Notes: a model not told the origin generated them from the letters alone. Counted from the stretch's first letter, positions 1 to 13,213 are shown. The stretch is DNA of 64,000 bases from Siphonodentalium dalli (GCA_032622095.1 CP136068.1:53900025-53964024); one strand, 5' to 3'. Made by a program: numbers and translations.

Positions 1-1879
1 AGTAAGTAAGCACTCACAATATGTAGACAACTGGTAATAATAGAGGATGGTCATTAACCATTACAAATAATCATGCACTCGATGCGATACGAAGTGATGT
101 TGTAATGTTCAATACTACCATATGACTATCCTATGACTATTAATATATTGTGATAGTCTTGAATGAGCAGTCCTCCTTAACATGTCCTTTTGAATTTCCA
201 CCAACATTTTCAGAGAGCCTTGCAATAGTTTTGGCCAAATGAAACATTAAATAACAGAATCACTAACTGTTGTTATATGCAGTAACGCAAAAGACAAAAA
301 TGGCATACATTTTGAAATACAGCATATAAGATATCTAATCGATCTCTGGTTTTGGGAAAGTGGGATATGAGTCCACGAGCAATCAAAGTTCACACGTCAT
401 AGTAACTACCTATTAACGTAACACGGAAGTCATCATCGCACACACACACAAAATGCTCTTTAATGGCATAAATAACACAATGTCCATATAATGCAATCAG
501 CGAAAAAATAGGTTATAAATATGCGTTATAGTGATCTAGAGGTTGCTGGTTTGTATAATCGTCCGAGTTTCGGCTCAGCGTGAAATAAGAGAATAACACC
601 GCACCCCTATGCATATAAGTTGTTCTCGCCATATGTTGCTTGATGCGCATGTTTTTCCGTTCATTGATACTTTAGTCTCGACTAATATGTTAGTTAAATT
701 GTTGTGAATGTCAATCGGATTCATATATGTTACAAACAGAAGATATTGAGTTCCCTGGCTAGACTAATGAAATTGAATCTTCTATATCTCTGGTGAATAT
801 CATATCTGTATTAGTTCTTAGGGACGTGGGTCCGGACTACACTGATGTGTAGTAATATCTCTCATTCTAATACATTTTATTGATACATAGGTGATAGTGC
901 GATAATCTCACTGAACATGCACGTTAGTGTTCCATTTATGATTGCCGTTAGATTATATTCATAATCACGCAACTCACTAGCAAACCAGAATATCACTAAA
1001 AAAGTTGTTTTGTCCACGGTTCTTTTGAGTCAGGTGGCATTTGAAATGGATAAAATGGTAAGTAATGAAAAACTGTAGGCTAATAGCAAATATAAACACA
1101 ATTGAAATGGTGACAGGCATAAGGCAATTCACAATAAACACTAGTCTTGATATATAGATATTCAAATTGTGTTATGGTTTGGTCTATGGCGACTAGGCCA
1201 TATCACGACATACATTGTATTCTTATGGGTGGCGGAAAGACAGCGCCGATCTTACCGCGAAATCAATATACTCAGTCCACACATAAACCACCTACCCCCA
1301 AACTGGCACAGATATTCGAAAGTTATTTTCACTTAACATGGACCTCATATCAGTGTTGCTGATCGGGATTCATAACACCTTCGCCGTTGATCTAGTGTTT
1401 TAGGGGGATACAAGTAAATGAGTGTAAATCAGAGTGGTGTAATCAACTCAAAATCACTGGCATATAGTGTTGCGTTCTTGTTCACCCAGTAGGGTCCTTT
1501 GCGTTTCTCAAGAAAAACTGGACATGCCATGCTCAAGTGTCCATTGCTGTAAATGCATAGGTTCACATTGTATGACTCATATTCAACAATGTGGGAATTA
1601 TAAATGTATTTCTCATATCCATCTGTCTCTATGTTTCTATGAACATGTCGTCACTGGAGTCATGTTTGACCTTTAGTCACTGAACGTTAATTGAATGGTT
1701 GGCTATCAGAGCCATGTAGTTTTTATGATTGATAAAAGCAACTGTTGCTCATATTTATGAAGATAACATATCTGTTGATTGCCATTTAATAATGGAAACA
1801 CACATTCTAGCTAATACATCGCATAAGTAATACCATATGAGACGTTCTTTGACCGCATATCGTATTAGTTGTTCACAAA
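1..1879. other. Intergenic DNA, no gene recognised
   Basis: Only short open frames are present, none resembling a known family. The DNA is AT-rich with no strong tandem structure. I see nothing that can be named here. Confidence 0.5.
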
Positions 1880-2800
1880 GTGTTGACCTTAAACTTAACT
1901 GCCATGTTGGCCGCCATTATGGCGCAATAGTGGGCGTGACTTCAAACTTTTGTTTCTTTATCGTATTCAGTACAAATTAAATCAAAAATGTATGCTCATT
2001 TCTTTTTGGCCTGTACTACAATCCCCAGCGGCCCATTTGTGTGGATGTTTGTGACTGTAGGGGTGGTTAAGTTTTTTGTCTAATTATTTCATCAAATGAT
2101 AATACGGATTAATGCTGAATCTAATGTTTAATATGAAATATTCTATGTAGTCAGTAAATTGATATATAATATACCACTGGGGACGTTCCTTTTCTGTATG
2201 CCGTTCACTAAGTTTTAAAATTAAAATTGGCCGCCATATTGAACGCCATCTTGTATTATGATACTCTTCTAATAACAAATATGGATGGCAATTTTCTCTG
2301 GTCAATTTGCATGTGTATTCTACATTAAATAAAACAAAATACTGCGCATTATGCGATCATTCGTGGTTCCAATCCCAGGCGACAACTTTAGTTCGAATTT
2401 TATGACATTGACTGGCGGAATAAATTTTTGACTATTATTTTACCAATTGATAAGATGAATTATTGGTAAAACTAATGTTTCATATGAAATGCTATTCTAT
2501 ATGGTCATTAAAATAATATACATTTTACCACTGGGGACGTTCCTTTTCTGGATTTTTCGTATGTCGCTTCACTTAGTCTTAAAATAAAAACTGAATGCCA
2601 TATTGGACGCCATCTTGGATTTAGATACTCTTCTAATAGTGCATATGGTTGGAAATTCCCATTTTACACTTGTTATGTGTGTTCTAAACTAAATAAAAGG
2701 AAATACTACGCGCTATTCTATCATTCTGGTATCTAATCCCCGGCGATGGCTATACTTAGCATATTATGACATTGGGGGAGGGTTAAGTTTTTGCCTATTA
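1880..2800. repeat. Degenerate tandem repeat, about 360-bp unit
   Basis: A block containing CACTGGGGACGTTCC, a CGTTCACTAAG/CTTCACTTAG segment and a GGCCGCCATATT...CGCCATCTTG segment occurs near 2175-2265 and again near 2533-2620, about 358 bp apart. Partial related segments lie at 1905-2080 and 2690-2790 (AATCCC(C/A)(A/G)GCGA followed by a GGTTAAGTTTTT segment). It is non-coding and looks like decayed copies of one repeat. Confidence 0.6.
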
Positions 2801-3654
2801 TTGCAATATTTGTAGGATCAGGAAAATAAATTTAATATCTCCCGGTAGAACATATTCCAGTCTTTCGAAACATATATGACAAGATAAGCTCAATCCAGCG
2901 TGCTAGTTTTGTATAGAGTTGACGGGCGACAGTTTATCTGAATCGTCATGATTTTTTGACGCAGAACGTTACATTCTCCACCATGACGTCGTGAAATCTC
3001 AAACAAACCAGAATCAAATAACAACGTTCCAATCTAGTATCACCATGTACCCCATAATAACAAATAGAACGTTCTGTTTTTGGTGATGTGATTAACTTTT
3101 AACCAATGGTGTATAGCTGGTCAACCGCCGAAAACCGGCTAATTTTTCGGTAGGGTACCTTCACAAATAGTCTTACCATACATAGCTGCCACCAATTCCG
3201 GTAAGGCCAAGAATCATTTTCATAAATTATATATGTTTACCTTGGTTTCAACTTGTTCTACCGAGGGTAGGGGTATCTCGAAAACTAAGGCCCTTTTTGG
3301 ATTTGGCCGCTCCTCAACGTACCAAGCACAGGTCGGTCGACATACGATGGAACTCACCACAATCGCACCATCTTGCACCATAACCGTCACCACACACATG
3401 TTATTTCCATTTACATATATGTTTGTGTAGTTATAACCTTTCATGTTGTTTCCATGTGTTGTATATATCAGAGGTTCCATATAAATTATGCCATATAGGT
3501 CAGACCAGTACTGTGATCCAAACTATTGGGTGTACTTAGAATCATCGATACCAGACGCACTTGACATAACCGAAAATATTATTATCACGGTTGACTACAA
3601 TTCCAACCTTCTAGACAATTCCTCGAAGCATCAAAAACGTTATATCCCCCCCCC
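2801..3654. other. Intergenic DNA, no gene recognised
   Basis: Open frames around 3220-3480 overlap on both strands and match nothing I recognise. No repeat structure stands out. Confidence 0.4.
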
Positions 3655-3659
3655 ATAAG

Positions 3660-3740
3660 AGTAGCACAGTCGCCGAGTACATTATTAGACCCTGTTATTA
3701 TCATCGAGTATATTATTAGACCCTATTGTTATCATCAGCC
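3660..3740. repeat. Short tandem repeat, about 35-bp unit
   Basis: Two adjacent copies of a unit CGAGTA(C/T)ATTATTAGACCCT followed by (G/A)TT(A/G)TTATCATC, just upstream of the LINE relic. Confidence 0.6.
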
Positions 3741-3849
3741 ATTCCCTTCGTGTACTAGAAGTCGAAGTAATAAACCAGGGAGTCGCTGACCACTTAGGTG
3801 TATATGTGTCATTCATTAGCTTATGATTATTCACAAGTGACTTCGTTTC

Positions 3850-5790
3850 AGAGAGTATAGTATGGAACTACTTCAGAGCAAATTTCGAAAGAGCCAACGA
3901 ATTAATATTCGGTAACACAAACTGAGATGATCTCTTTAAGTGCCTCGACATCGATTCAGCTACCATACTTTTCCAAAATAAATTTATGTCAATAATGAGC
4001 GATACAATTCCCCAATCCTCTGTTACGGTTCGGCCCAAGGATAAAATCTGGTTTAACTCAGAAATCCGAAGAGAAATTCGCAAACGCGAAAGGCTATACG
4101 AACCAAAGCCATAAAAAATAATAATCCCTATACATGGCAAAAATATAAGCAATGTCGGAATAAAGTAAAAGTAGACAACATGAAAAAGTTTGATAGAAAA
4201 GATTGGAAGACGGCATGAAATAATCATCATCTCCCCGTGATTTATGGCAACTAATGAATTACCTACTATGTAAAAAGAAAACAATGAATGTTCCGCCCCT
4301 ATACTGCCCATATAAATACCATAAATGTAAATGGAACCGTGTACGCGACTGATGATCATGACACGGCTAACATATTAAACCAGAGCTTCATTTCTAACTC
4401 ATCAATAAATTTAACGACTCCAACCACAGTTTACCTGTGTTCAATTCTCGTTGTAACAACCCGATGGACGACTTTGAGTTCACCGAAGATGAAATGATTT
4501 TGGCAATTAAATCACTTAAATTGAACAAAGCCCATGGCTACGACGGAATTAGTGCGAAAATGCTCATAGCCACCGCAGAATCAATTACTCGTCCATTAGT
4601 TTTAATCTTCAGAAAAGCACTCGATAGCATGACATTTCCATCTGTATGGAAAAAATCTAATGTTGTCCCCATCTTTAAAAAAGACGACCCTGCCGATAGT
4701 AAGAACTATCCTCCTATATCTCGTGCACCCTGCTTGGGAAAACTATTTGAGAAAGAAAGTTGTGTTAAAACAGATCAGGGATTTCTTTAATGAAAACGAA
4801 TTACTATACTTACGCCAATCGGGTTTCATGCCAGGGCAAAGAACTTCTCATCAACTCATATATCTATACAATCACCTGTGTCAATCTCTCGGTTATGGAG
4901 TTCGTGGTAAACGTTTGAAATGGATAGAAGACTATTTAAATAACAGCCAGCAGCTTTTCTAACTATAAGGTCATCCCAGCGGCGGGCGTGCCTGAAGGGT
5001 ATATCCTAGGCCCTTTTCTATTTTTGGTTTACATAAATGATTTAGCAGACAACATCCGTTGTGTTACGAGAATGTACGCTGACGATACTTGCATTGTCAA
5101 CGAGCACCATGACCTAAATGAACTGGCGCAAACCATGAACAAGGATCTTGAAAACATATAGCAAGATGGTCAAACAATTGGCTAGTCAGTTTTAATCCCT
5201 CAAAAACGATGGTCATATCGTTCTCATTGACTGGCACATCCGGCGATACTCCTAATTTAACTTTTAAGAATTATACTATATCCTTTGTTGAGACACATAA
5301 ACACCTGGATCTTGAACTCCAATCAAATAATATCATGGAACAATCATATCAATGCAACTATTAAAATAATAGCCTCCCGTTTATCACAACTAAGAAGATT
5401 TAAATACCAGCTCGATAGGAAGAAAACATATATAAAATGTACATTATTACCACAATATGATTATGCTGATGTAGTACGGGCAAGTGCACCTAAATATCAA
5501 ATGGATAAACTTGAACGTTTACACATTGATGCAGCCAGAATAGTCAGTGGACTCACACGACCGGTCTCTGATATAAATACAATAAAAGAAGTAGCCTGAC
5601 CCCGACTTGACCTCAACTATAGTATAAAATTGCCCAAACCTGTTATTTATCAACGTTTTGTTCAACGAAATTTTGCCGGTTTGTCAAACATATCACACAA
5701 AAAAGCCACTGGATTTTAGAGTTATCGATCTTCATCCGCGATCTGGTCAGATAAGTTCTTCTCGTCGACAGTTACTGGGCCACTTGAAAT
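3850..5790 (+). pseudogene. Non-LTR retrotransposon (LINE) reverse transcriptase relic
   Basis: Remnant of a Jockey/CR1-type LINE second open frame. In order, in shifting frames: a linker region (about 4040-4200) with a WFNSEIRREIRKRERLY-like stretch; RT fingers at 4437-4790 with LKLNKAHGYDGISAKML and an FKKDDPADSKNYPPIS motif; a segment with QSGFMPGQRTSHQL at 4800-4870; then a deletion, because the block that should carry the first catalytic aspartate is missing. The palm motif MYADDT lies at 5072-5089, and the thumb/C-terminal part at 5285-5599 and on to about 5790. Frameshifts, stops at 5158 and 5184, and the missing block make it non-functional. A second copy of its 3' end lies inverted at 54874-55050. 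No endonuclease domain is visible upstream, so it is probably 5'-truncated. The LINE identity is secure; the clade is a guess. Confidence 0.85.
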
Positions 5791-5799
5791 TAAAATAAT

Positions 5800-6330
5800 A
5801 GATTTCAAACATCGATATCTGATCACTCCTAGCTTTTATGGGTGGGTTCCTCGATTCGAATCAAATATTTTTTACCACCGAAGCCAAGGAAATAGTAATT
5901 TGCGAGCGTTAATTCGGATTGAGTACCTTTAAGTTACCAAGTTGTCTAGTGTGTGAGCATTAAAAAATTATAATACTGCGTGTTGAATAAAGATCAAAAG
6001 CCGCAAGACATTCAGGTAGATAAATATATAAATCCTTGATAGATCTACCGCGACGCTGGTATAGCTTGGTAGACTATTTGTGCGAAAACGCAGCGAGCGA
6101 CATGGCTAATTTTGGCATAGTTATTATGACGATCAATATGGAGCTTTCCACAGAGGCCACATCTACAGCGGTAGTATCGCTCACTGGTAAAAGGACTTTA
6201 TTCACATAAATATTGTCTGTTACACGAGATTGACTTCCGAAGTGAACACATAAGCACTTGCCCTTATGTTAACTAGCTGAAACAGACTCATGTATATGGT
6301 TCGTGCAAATTTGGATATTTTAAACAGTTT
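5800..6330. other. Intergenic DNA, no gene recognised
   Basis: No coding or repeat structure recognised between the LINE relic and the A/T-rich tract. Confidence 0.4.
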
Positions 6331-6334
6331 CATT

Positions 6335-6600
6335 TGAAAAAAAAATTATTTCAATTCAATTTTTTATTTTGTTTTGATTGATCTTTGGTATGCTGTTGAA
6401 AAAAAAATAATATATTTTAAAATTTGTTTCTAAGTTTTTAATTTTCTTTTTAGATTTTTAGATTTAAAAAAAAAAAAAAATTATAATTATTTTTACAATT
6501 TTATTTTTAATTTTTTTATATATATTTAGATTGAAGCTTCTTGCTCCAAAAATTTTAATTGAAAACAATTTTGTTTTTATAATTTTGTTTAAAAATTTGC
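6335..6600. repeat. A/T low-complexity tract
   Basis: Runs of A and T dominate, with few G or C, ending just before a GACA-tailed repeat fragment. Confidence 0.7.
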
Positions 6601-6790
6601 CGGGAAGCAGAGATTGGGGGAGAGCAATTTTAAAAAAATAAGGCCGTTATAACTTCTGCCGGGGTACCCCGAGGCACCACACCAAATTTGGTTGAAATCG
6701 GTCAAGGGCTCTGGAAAACAAAATCGCAAACAGACCAGAACAGACAGACAGATAACTGAAATCTTTAATATATCTAAACCAGAGAACATA
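6595..6790 (+). repeat. Fragment of a GACA-tailed interspersed element
   Basis: A segment with CAAATTTGGTTGAAATCGGTCAAGG is followed by a tail containing ACAGACAGACAGATAACTGA and AATATATCTAA. The body plus GACA tail is the architecture of the elements at 34345-35235, 45882-47114 and (inverted) 59820-60400. The head is not recognisable here. Confidence 0.55.
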
Positions 6791-6799
6791 CATTCGTTT

Positions 6800-7329
6800 T
6801 GCCATTAAATCAAGGGGGTCTGCAATTGTTTTCCGAACACTAGGCGGTGGTGGGTGGGTGGTTCAGCAGCCCGGCTTACACATTTTTTCCTGGCCCTGTA
6901 ATTTTTTTCCTAGAGTCATTTTTCTTAAAAATAATGGGACAAAGGGTTTTAAGAATGCTTCTATTATGTAATAGGTTTGCACTTAACTCTTGGGTTTGAG
7001 TTCACCATCAGTTAATAATGAGGGATGACACCAAGGGGTAATAAAAAGGTCAGCTTGCTAAATGTTTTCATCAAGGATCTATCAATGCACATTGACATGG
7101 AAATTTAAATAGTTATATTCAAAATCATTTATTCAACCTGATATAAATGAAAACATAACCCAATAATAATTTTTTCAAATAAATGTAAAATCTTTACTGA
7201 ACTCTTCAAATACAAATAGACTATTCAAAACCATAATAAAATAAAACAAAGGTGTTAAACAAACTTTGATCGATATCCAAATTCGGTGTATGGGTCTAGG
7301 ATCACCTCTAGATGGGAGCTGTCAAATTT
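6800..7329. other. Intergenic DNA, no gene recognised
   Basis: Nothing recognised except a G/GT-rich stretch near 6842-6862. Confidence 0.4.
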
Positions 7330-7760
7330 GAATGACTTTTTATGAAAAATATGGCCACTGGCAGCCATTTTGGATTTTACTCTTTGCATCACTAATTCCT
7401 TAATTCACGCTGCAGAGCGTATCCCTCATTCGATCATCACCAACCTTTATATGGATCTTCGGTGTGACCTCTCGATGGGTGCCTACCATTTTTTCCCGAA
7501 TTTTGTAAAAAATAAAAAAAATCCCACCAGCGGCCATCTTGGATTTTACTCTTTGTATGACCAACTATTTAGCACACCTTACAGGTCACATTACTCATCC
7601 AATCTCCATATGGATTTCGAAGCGACCTATAGATGGGAGCCTCCATTTTTATCCCAATTTGTTTTTTAAACAAACATGGCCACCAGCAGCCATCTTGGAT
7701 TCCAAATGTCAATCCATCAGCACACCCTACAGCCCACATTTATTGGAGAATTGTTTTGAA
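7330..7760 (+). repeat. Tandem monomers of the GGCCATCTTGGATTTTACTC repeat family
   Basis: Three monomers of about 157-171 bp, each with a GCCA(C/G)CAGC/GGCCATYTTGGATT core (near 7362, 7533 and 7689) and a following segment about Aaccttatatggatctt/gaccTctaGATGGGAGC. The same family occurs in opposite orientation at 11930-12475 and degenerately at 32930-33070 and 33690-34110. The open frames it produces are by-products of the repetition. Confidence 0.65.
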
Positions 7761-9413
7761 ACTGTACAGTCTTGTTGGTAAATAAAAAGTAGGAATGTTT
7801 CTATAATTATGACATGGAACATTCATCGGATAAGATCAGGAAAACTGAGTAAAATAGTAATTTGAAGCAGTTTGGGCGTGGTGGGTACCCAGAGGGCGGA
7901 AAAAATAAAAAAGCACCTAGTGTCCGGAAATTTGTTTGATTAAATGTGAATTTCCAATGCAGCAATTGTCCGGCTCAGTCGCTGATTGGTCGAAAATATC
8001 CGCTAATAATTATTTGATTGACAGCTGTGGAAAGGTCCATTGTCATCAAACTCCACCACAATAATCATTGCTTCTGTGATGCGTGTGCCCGCAGCCATTA
8101 TATAAAATATATGCCATAGTATATACCATTTGTAGGAAGCCCCAATACATTGTATTATCAACTTATCCGGTGTAATAAATTGTGAACATCTTGTTTTTTT
8201 TGAGGTACCGACATGTTTTTGACCTTAAGTTTCATTTGGATTGTACTGCAAAGTGTATTATTTTCAATGGAATGGAAATAACTCTTGAATTTGAATTCTG
8301 TTTCATTTTGGAAGCCAGACGGGGGAAATGTTTCTGATTTCAGCTATTTTATGTTACTCCATGGGCACCTTCTGAGACACAGACGTTTCAAATGGTGAAG
8401 AATTATAGTGTTTTAATCATAATTTATGTCACATATTGTTATTAAAACCGTATACCAAGGTGCTATAAAAAATAATCGGTGACTCGAAAATTAAATGAGC
8501 CTTTATATATTAAAGTGACGTGAAACACACACCGTCATTCTTATATGTGAATTAAATGCAGTGACTCTCGATGGCGAAATCATTTTCGTTATGTTATCGC
8601 CGATAGATGCGTCCAGAATCGAGTAGTAAATATTCACAATTGAGCGTAGTTCTGCATGACGATGCTTTCTATGGAGTGGTACGGTCGATTTGCTTGACAT
8701 TTTCGGCGATGTTAGTAGAATGCTACATTCCTCCAGTTGTCATAGCACCGGAACACTATCTTATCAGTTTCACGCACCCGAACAAGTACATAACATGTCT
8801 TTAAGAACCGCACGCGCTAGATGGCCAATTTTCATGAAACAACCCATCGAATATTTTGGGATCAGGCGTCCACAAGGGGCCTATATATTCCACGTCGATT
8901 GTGTATAACAAATAATTTGTCTTAGTTTTGGTCTTAATTGTACTACTAAAACATGCAAACCGTGTAGCCTGCAGCATTGTGTTCAAGAAACAAATACATA
9001 TAACCACTTAATAACTTATAAAAGCCAACACTAAGCCAGTGATAGAGTGGGAACAACGAAATATGTGTGCCTATACCATGACTGCCTATAATGTGTTCCT
9101 ATACCATGACTGCGAGTGATGTGATCAAATAGAGGTGGCAACCTCAACATCGGCATACTTAGACGGTGCTGAGTTTACAAAATAATGAAATATACCCTCA
9201 CCGTTCTGTTTCACAGACGTTGTTATATTGTTTCATAATTCGCAATGGAAGTATAGGTCAAGTGCTACATTGGGTATATATGGACAAGTACCCCATGACA
9301 CATGCAGAGTGCCCATATTACCCCATGGGTACGAATTAATCTTGCCAGATCCACGTTCATATGAATGTGTTTTTAAATTGCCATGCATGTTCATTCTATT
9401 TAATTGAGCAAAT
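7761..9413. other. Intergenic DNA, no gene recognised
   Basis: Short overlapping open frames around 8500-9000 on both strands match nothing known. A small duplication (CCTATACCATGACTGC, twice) lies at 9070-9115. Confidence 0.4.
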
Positions 9414-9525
9414 CGGTAATGATGATTCAAATCGGTACTGATGATTCAAATCGGTACTGATGATTCAAACCGGTACTGATTATTGAAATCGGTACTGATG
9501 ATTCAAATCGATTCTGATGATTCAA
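9414..9525. repeat. 19-bp minisatellite
   Basis: Five to six consecutive copies of GATTCAAATCGGTACTGAT with a 19-bp period, the last copies diverged. There are no spacers of variable sequence, so it is not a CRISPR array. Confidence 0.85.
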
Positions 9526-9564
9526 ATGGCATGTTGCATATGGGACAGTGGGGTGAAAAAAGTC

Positions 9565-10012
9565 TTTTCCGACACAATTTAGAAAGAACCCGGCATGGAT
9601 ATTTTTTTAGAACAAAAAAATTAGTGAGATCAGGAACCAAATATTTTCAACAAAATAATAAGTAAAAATATACTGGAGGCCAGTGTCGAAATTCCAAAAA
9701 TCTTGTAAATAAAACAGTTTAGAAAATGTATGACCGAAATAAATTAGGTTTTTCCTTGATGACCTTGTGAAACAACATTGAGACTAGAAAATTCAAAAAT
9801 CGTGTGTATTACTATAAACATAATGACAAAGAGCTTCGAGAAATGTAAAACTGAAACAAATATACTTCCCGACACAATTTAGAAAGAACCCGGCATGGAT
9901 ATTTTTTAGAAAAAACAAAATTAGTGAGATCAGGAACCATATATTTTCAACAAAATAATAAGTAAAAATATACTGGAGGCCAGTGTCAAAATTCCAACAA
10001 TCTTGTCAAACT
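9565..10012. repeat. Tandem duplication of a roughly 295-bp unit
   Basis: The segment starting CGACACAATTTAGAAAGAAC (9569) recurs at 9868. The first copy runs on through TAGGTTTTTCCTTGATGACC to an AATATAC end; the second stops near 10012. A third partial copy lies at 10587-10746. Confidence 0.75.
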
Positions 10013-10586
10013 CCATGCAGGGTTTACATCCCTTGATGACTCGGTAATACCGCTGCAATCGGCGACATTTCACCCACATTTGGTGGACTTCCGCGAAAAT
10101 AAGATATATATACTAAGCGAACAGAGTAACGTGCTGCTCTTTTTAAGCATACAAAACATCGAACAAAATTTGTATAAATTTTGAACCTTAAGTTTGAAAA
10201 GTCCCACTAAAACCGAAGAACTATATTTCGAAACGGTGTGATTCGGTTCTCCGATTATTTTATCACACAAAAGTCAAAACGCACATGGACGACAATTTTA
10301 CGACAACACGTATGGCAAGTCAGACACAAGAGTTCTAATTTGCTCCAATTTTGACGAGTTGCTTGCGAAAATCGTCAACAAAACTACCGCTCTGATCCTC
10401 CATTCTGTAATTAAGTTTTTAGTGCGGGAATCGTTCTCAAAGCACATAGGAAATTTGACTTTGGGGCGATCGGTTTTCGCCATTTTGTTCGGAAAACCCC
10501 GCGCTAAATATAGAAACGGAAACTAGTACCCAGCCGGCGACATAGTCAGAAAGGAAGTATGACTGGTGCGCTCTGGTAGAGATTGC
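10013..10586. other. Unique spacer between copies of the 295-bp repeat
   Basis: Open frames on the minus strand (10070-10270 and 10298-10483) are not recognisable. No other structure seen. Confidence 0.35.
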
Positions 10587-10746
10587 AATCTTGTAAATAA
10601 AAGTTTAGAAAATGTATGACGAAAAAAAATAGGTTTTTCCTTGATGACCTTGTGAAACAACATTGAGACTAGAAACTTCAAAAGTCGTGTGTATAAACAT
10701 AATGATAAAGAGCTTCGAGAAATGTAAAACTCAAATAAATATACTT
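10587..10746. repeat. Third partial copy of the 295-bp repeat
   Basis: Matches 9698-9860 in the same orientation, including TAGGTTTTTCCTTGATGACC and AAAGAGCTTCGAGAAATG. Confidence 0.75.
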
Positions 10747-10909
10747 TTCCTGGTGTAACTAGACTAGATCATTGTGTGCATGGCAAAAAAGCGAGCAACT
10801 GTATCAAACATTAATGTGACTATCAATGGCTATAGCCAATAAAAACTGTCATCAGTGCCCCGAGTCAATCAGTGAATTATTTACAAATCTATCAACTCAG
10901 ATGACTGTT

Positions 10910-11016
10910 ACTCCCACAACACCTAAAATATCCTAGTCTGGTACGGTAACTGCTCATCATTTACTCCAACAACACCTAAAATATCCTAGTCTGGCATGGT
11001 AACTGCTCATCATTTA
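10910..11016. repeat. 53-bp tandem duplication
   Basis: Two copies of a unit with CAACACCTAAAATATCCTAG and GGTAACTGCTCATCATTT, 53 bp apart, differing at a few bases. Confidence 0.8.
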
Positions 11017-11929
11017 GTGTACATGTAATACTGAGTAACAAAACTGATATGGAATAATGCTGAGCTGGTTGACAGTACGTTTACTAACCTTCATTGTAAT
11101 TAATCCACACTCGTGAACTCTTTAGCATTTTAAATTTTTGTGACACGAGCCGAATCAAAGCATAAAACGTTCAAGATATATTTTCCAGGCTGCTGGGTGC
11201 TTGTCGTTGCGTGCATTTTTTTTATTAGTAAGTTTCTTTTGACTATATTAAATTGGCTCTTGTTCACTTCGTTATAGCAATAACCGGATCAACAGGTTGA
11301 AACGCGGTCATATAATATTTGCATTGAATAGTTTAGATTTTATTTATGTCTCCTGGGCATGGGGCGTGGTCACACAATGTCCAACCGGCTCGCTGGTTAT
11401 CAGTGCAAACAGCGGCCTATCAAGCAGTGTCCCACATATGCCTATCACTGTTTTGTGTCCATGTATTTTTAGAAATCAAAATCACGAATTGATCGAATAT
11501 TGTTGAAATAAAGTGACAATGGGAAGGTTTTATAACCCGTTTGGCATTTACTTGGTGGGGAGCTAAACTTTTCCCAATATAGGCGTTTTACGCAATTCCT
11601 GGGCATAACTTGTAGACATTTTGTTGAAATCTTGTCAGTGGAATGTATCAACACATGCATATCGAAAATGTCAGCTTATAACATTTGAAAATAAACTAAA
11701 ATGACGGAACTTGGGGTGGTCACCCAGTGGTGATAACTAATTAAAGTGCCATTGACACTGTAGCACAACTTGAAGAGGGGATACTGTCATACATCACAAT
11801 CGATGGAGCGATACCAAATGTTGAATGTTTAAATAATACCAGAGGTCAACCCGAAGCGCCATATGAAGATTAGGATAATTTGATGAAAAATGTTGGCTGT
11901 ATATATAGGGCATACTGAGTCATGTATAG
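11017..11929. other. Intergenic DNA, no gene recognised
   Basis: Short open frames on both strands around 11297-11660 match nothing recognised. Confidence 0.4.
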
Positions 11930-12475
11930 AGTAAAATCCAAGATGGCACCTGGCGGCCATGTTTTTCAACGAAATTCGGGAGGAAAAGAGATTGGACCTA
12001 TTTAGTGGTCACCCGGGAGATCCATGTGGAATTTGGTGACGATCGGATGAGGGATGTGGTCTGTAGGTTGTGCCAAAGATTTGGTCATGCAAAGAGTAAA
12101 ATCCTAGATGGCTGCCGGCGACCATGTTTATATTGAAATCACTCCATCTAGAGGTGATCCAAAACATGCCTGTAAATTTTCAAAACAATTCGCCAGTAAA
12201 TGTGGTCTGCATGGTGTGCTGCTGGGTTCAATTTTGAAATTCAAGATGGCGGCCATGGATTTTAACGAATTTTGGGGGAAAATGATGGATCCCATCTAGA
12301 GGTCACCCCGAAGATTAATATGAAGTTTGGTGATCATTGGATGAGAGATGTGACATGTTGGGTGTGCTGAATGAAATGTGTTGATGGACGCACACACGGC
12401 TGGCGCAAGAGGGCTATAGACGGACGACGGACGCCAACCCACGACAATAGCCCAAACTTGACAAGTTGAGCTAAG
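11930..12475 (-). repeat. AAGATGGC(C)GCC repeat monomers with RTE-like tail
   Basis: Monomers with GAGTAAAATCCAAGATGGC, GGTCACCC and TTTGGTGATCATTGGATGAG segments recur at roughly 120-190 bp spacing, in the opposite orientation to the block at 7330-7760. The block ends at 12395-12475 with GATGGACGCACACACGG, GACGGACGACGGACGCC and AACTTGACAAGTTGAGCTAA. From memory this resembles the 3' tail of RTE-class LINEs and their SINEs in molluscs; the match is not verified. Confidence 0.55.
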
Positions 12476-12565
12476 AACGGCACAGCGGACTATCAGTGCA
12501 TGCCAATGAGGGCTATCAGCGCAGCATACTTTACAAGAAAACCAATATCAGAAATGGTAACGCGC

Positions 12566-12707
12566 TAATTGTAGAATATAAAATATATTGGTTTTGCGAA
12601 TGACCAACTCAGAATTCCGTTAAAATAACAATAACAACCAGCACCTAATTAACGAACCGGCGGCCGACTCGACCGTCTCCGATCACAGCCCCCAGTGGGC
12701 TGCAGAA
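12566..12707 (+). repeat. Left copy of a direct repeat flanking the palindrome
   Basis: About 140 bp, from TAGAATATAAAATATATTGG through AATTAACGAACCGGCGGC to AGTGGGCTGCAGAA. It recurs in the same orientation at 23838-23979 with some substitutions. The two copies flank the 8.9-kb palindrome, about 0.96 kb and 1.3 kb from its ends. It could be an ordinary dispersed repeat or mark an older, larger insertion. Confidence 0.75.
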
Positions 12708-13213
12708 ATTCCTTTTATTTGGAATTGACATATAGTTTATCACAAACCAGAAATCAACATCAATCAACGTTGATTATAACGACAATAAACGAAATTGAAA
12801 TTCCCCAACTACACCTTTTACGGGACTCGGCCTCCAGCTCGCAGTTTGACTTTTAATCATCCCGAAAATTCCCATTCTATAAATAAAACTAATAAAACAC
12901 CCATTGATAATGTCAGCCCCCACGAGAAACGATAAACTCCCCACCAGTTATACACGCGGCGCGCGTAACTATGATGTAATTATGGGGGTATATTTCGATG
13001 GACGCGTTGTACAGGAATTTAGCTACCGGTGATATCTCATCCCAAACCGAACAGCGAGAAATTTTGTTCTAAAATGTGGTCTGAAGTATGAAAGAACCAT
13101 GCTAAATAAAGTGTCATCATTGGAAAATATCTGTACAAACAGGGCGATACTAAACTGAATGGGTATAACTAAGTGAGTATATCATCTTCCGACCTATACA
13201 CTAAATAGATGAT
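12708..13213. other. Intergenic DNA, no gene recognised
   Basis: No coding or repeat structure recognised. Confidence 0.35.

Noticed and set aside
3868..4359. 163-codon frame on the minus strand
   Set aside because: It lies antisense to the LINE linker region and matches nothing.
9414..9525. Possible CRISPR-like array
   Set aside because: Units are contiguous 19-bp repeats with no unique spacers, and the DNA is eukaryotic.
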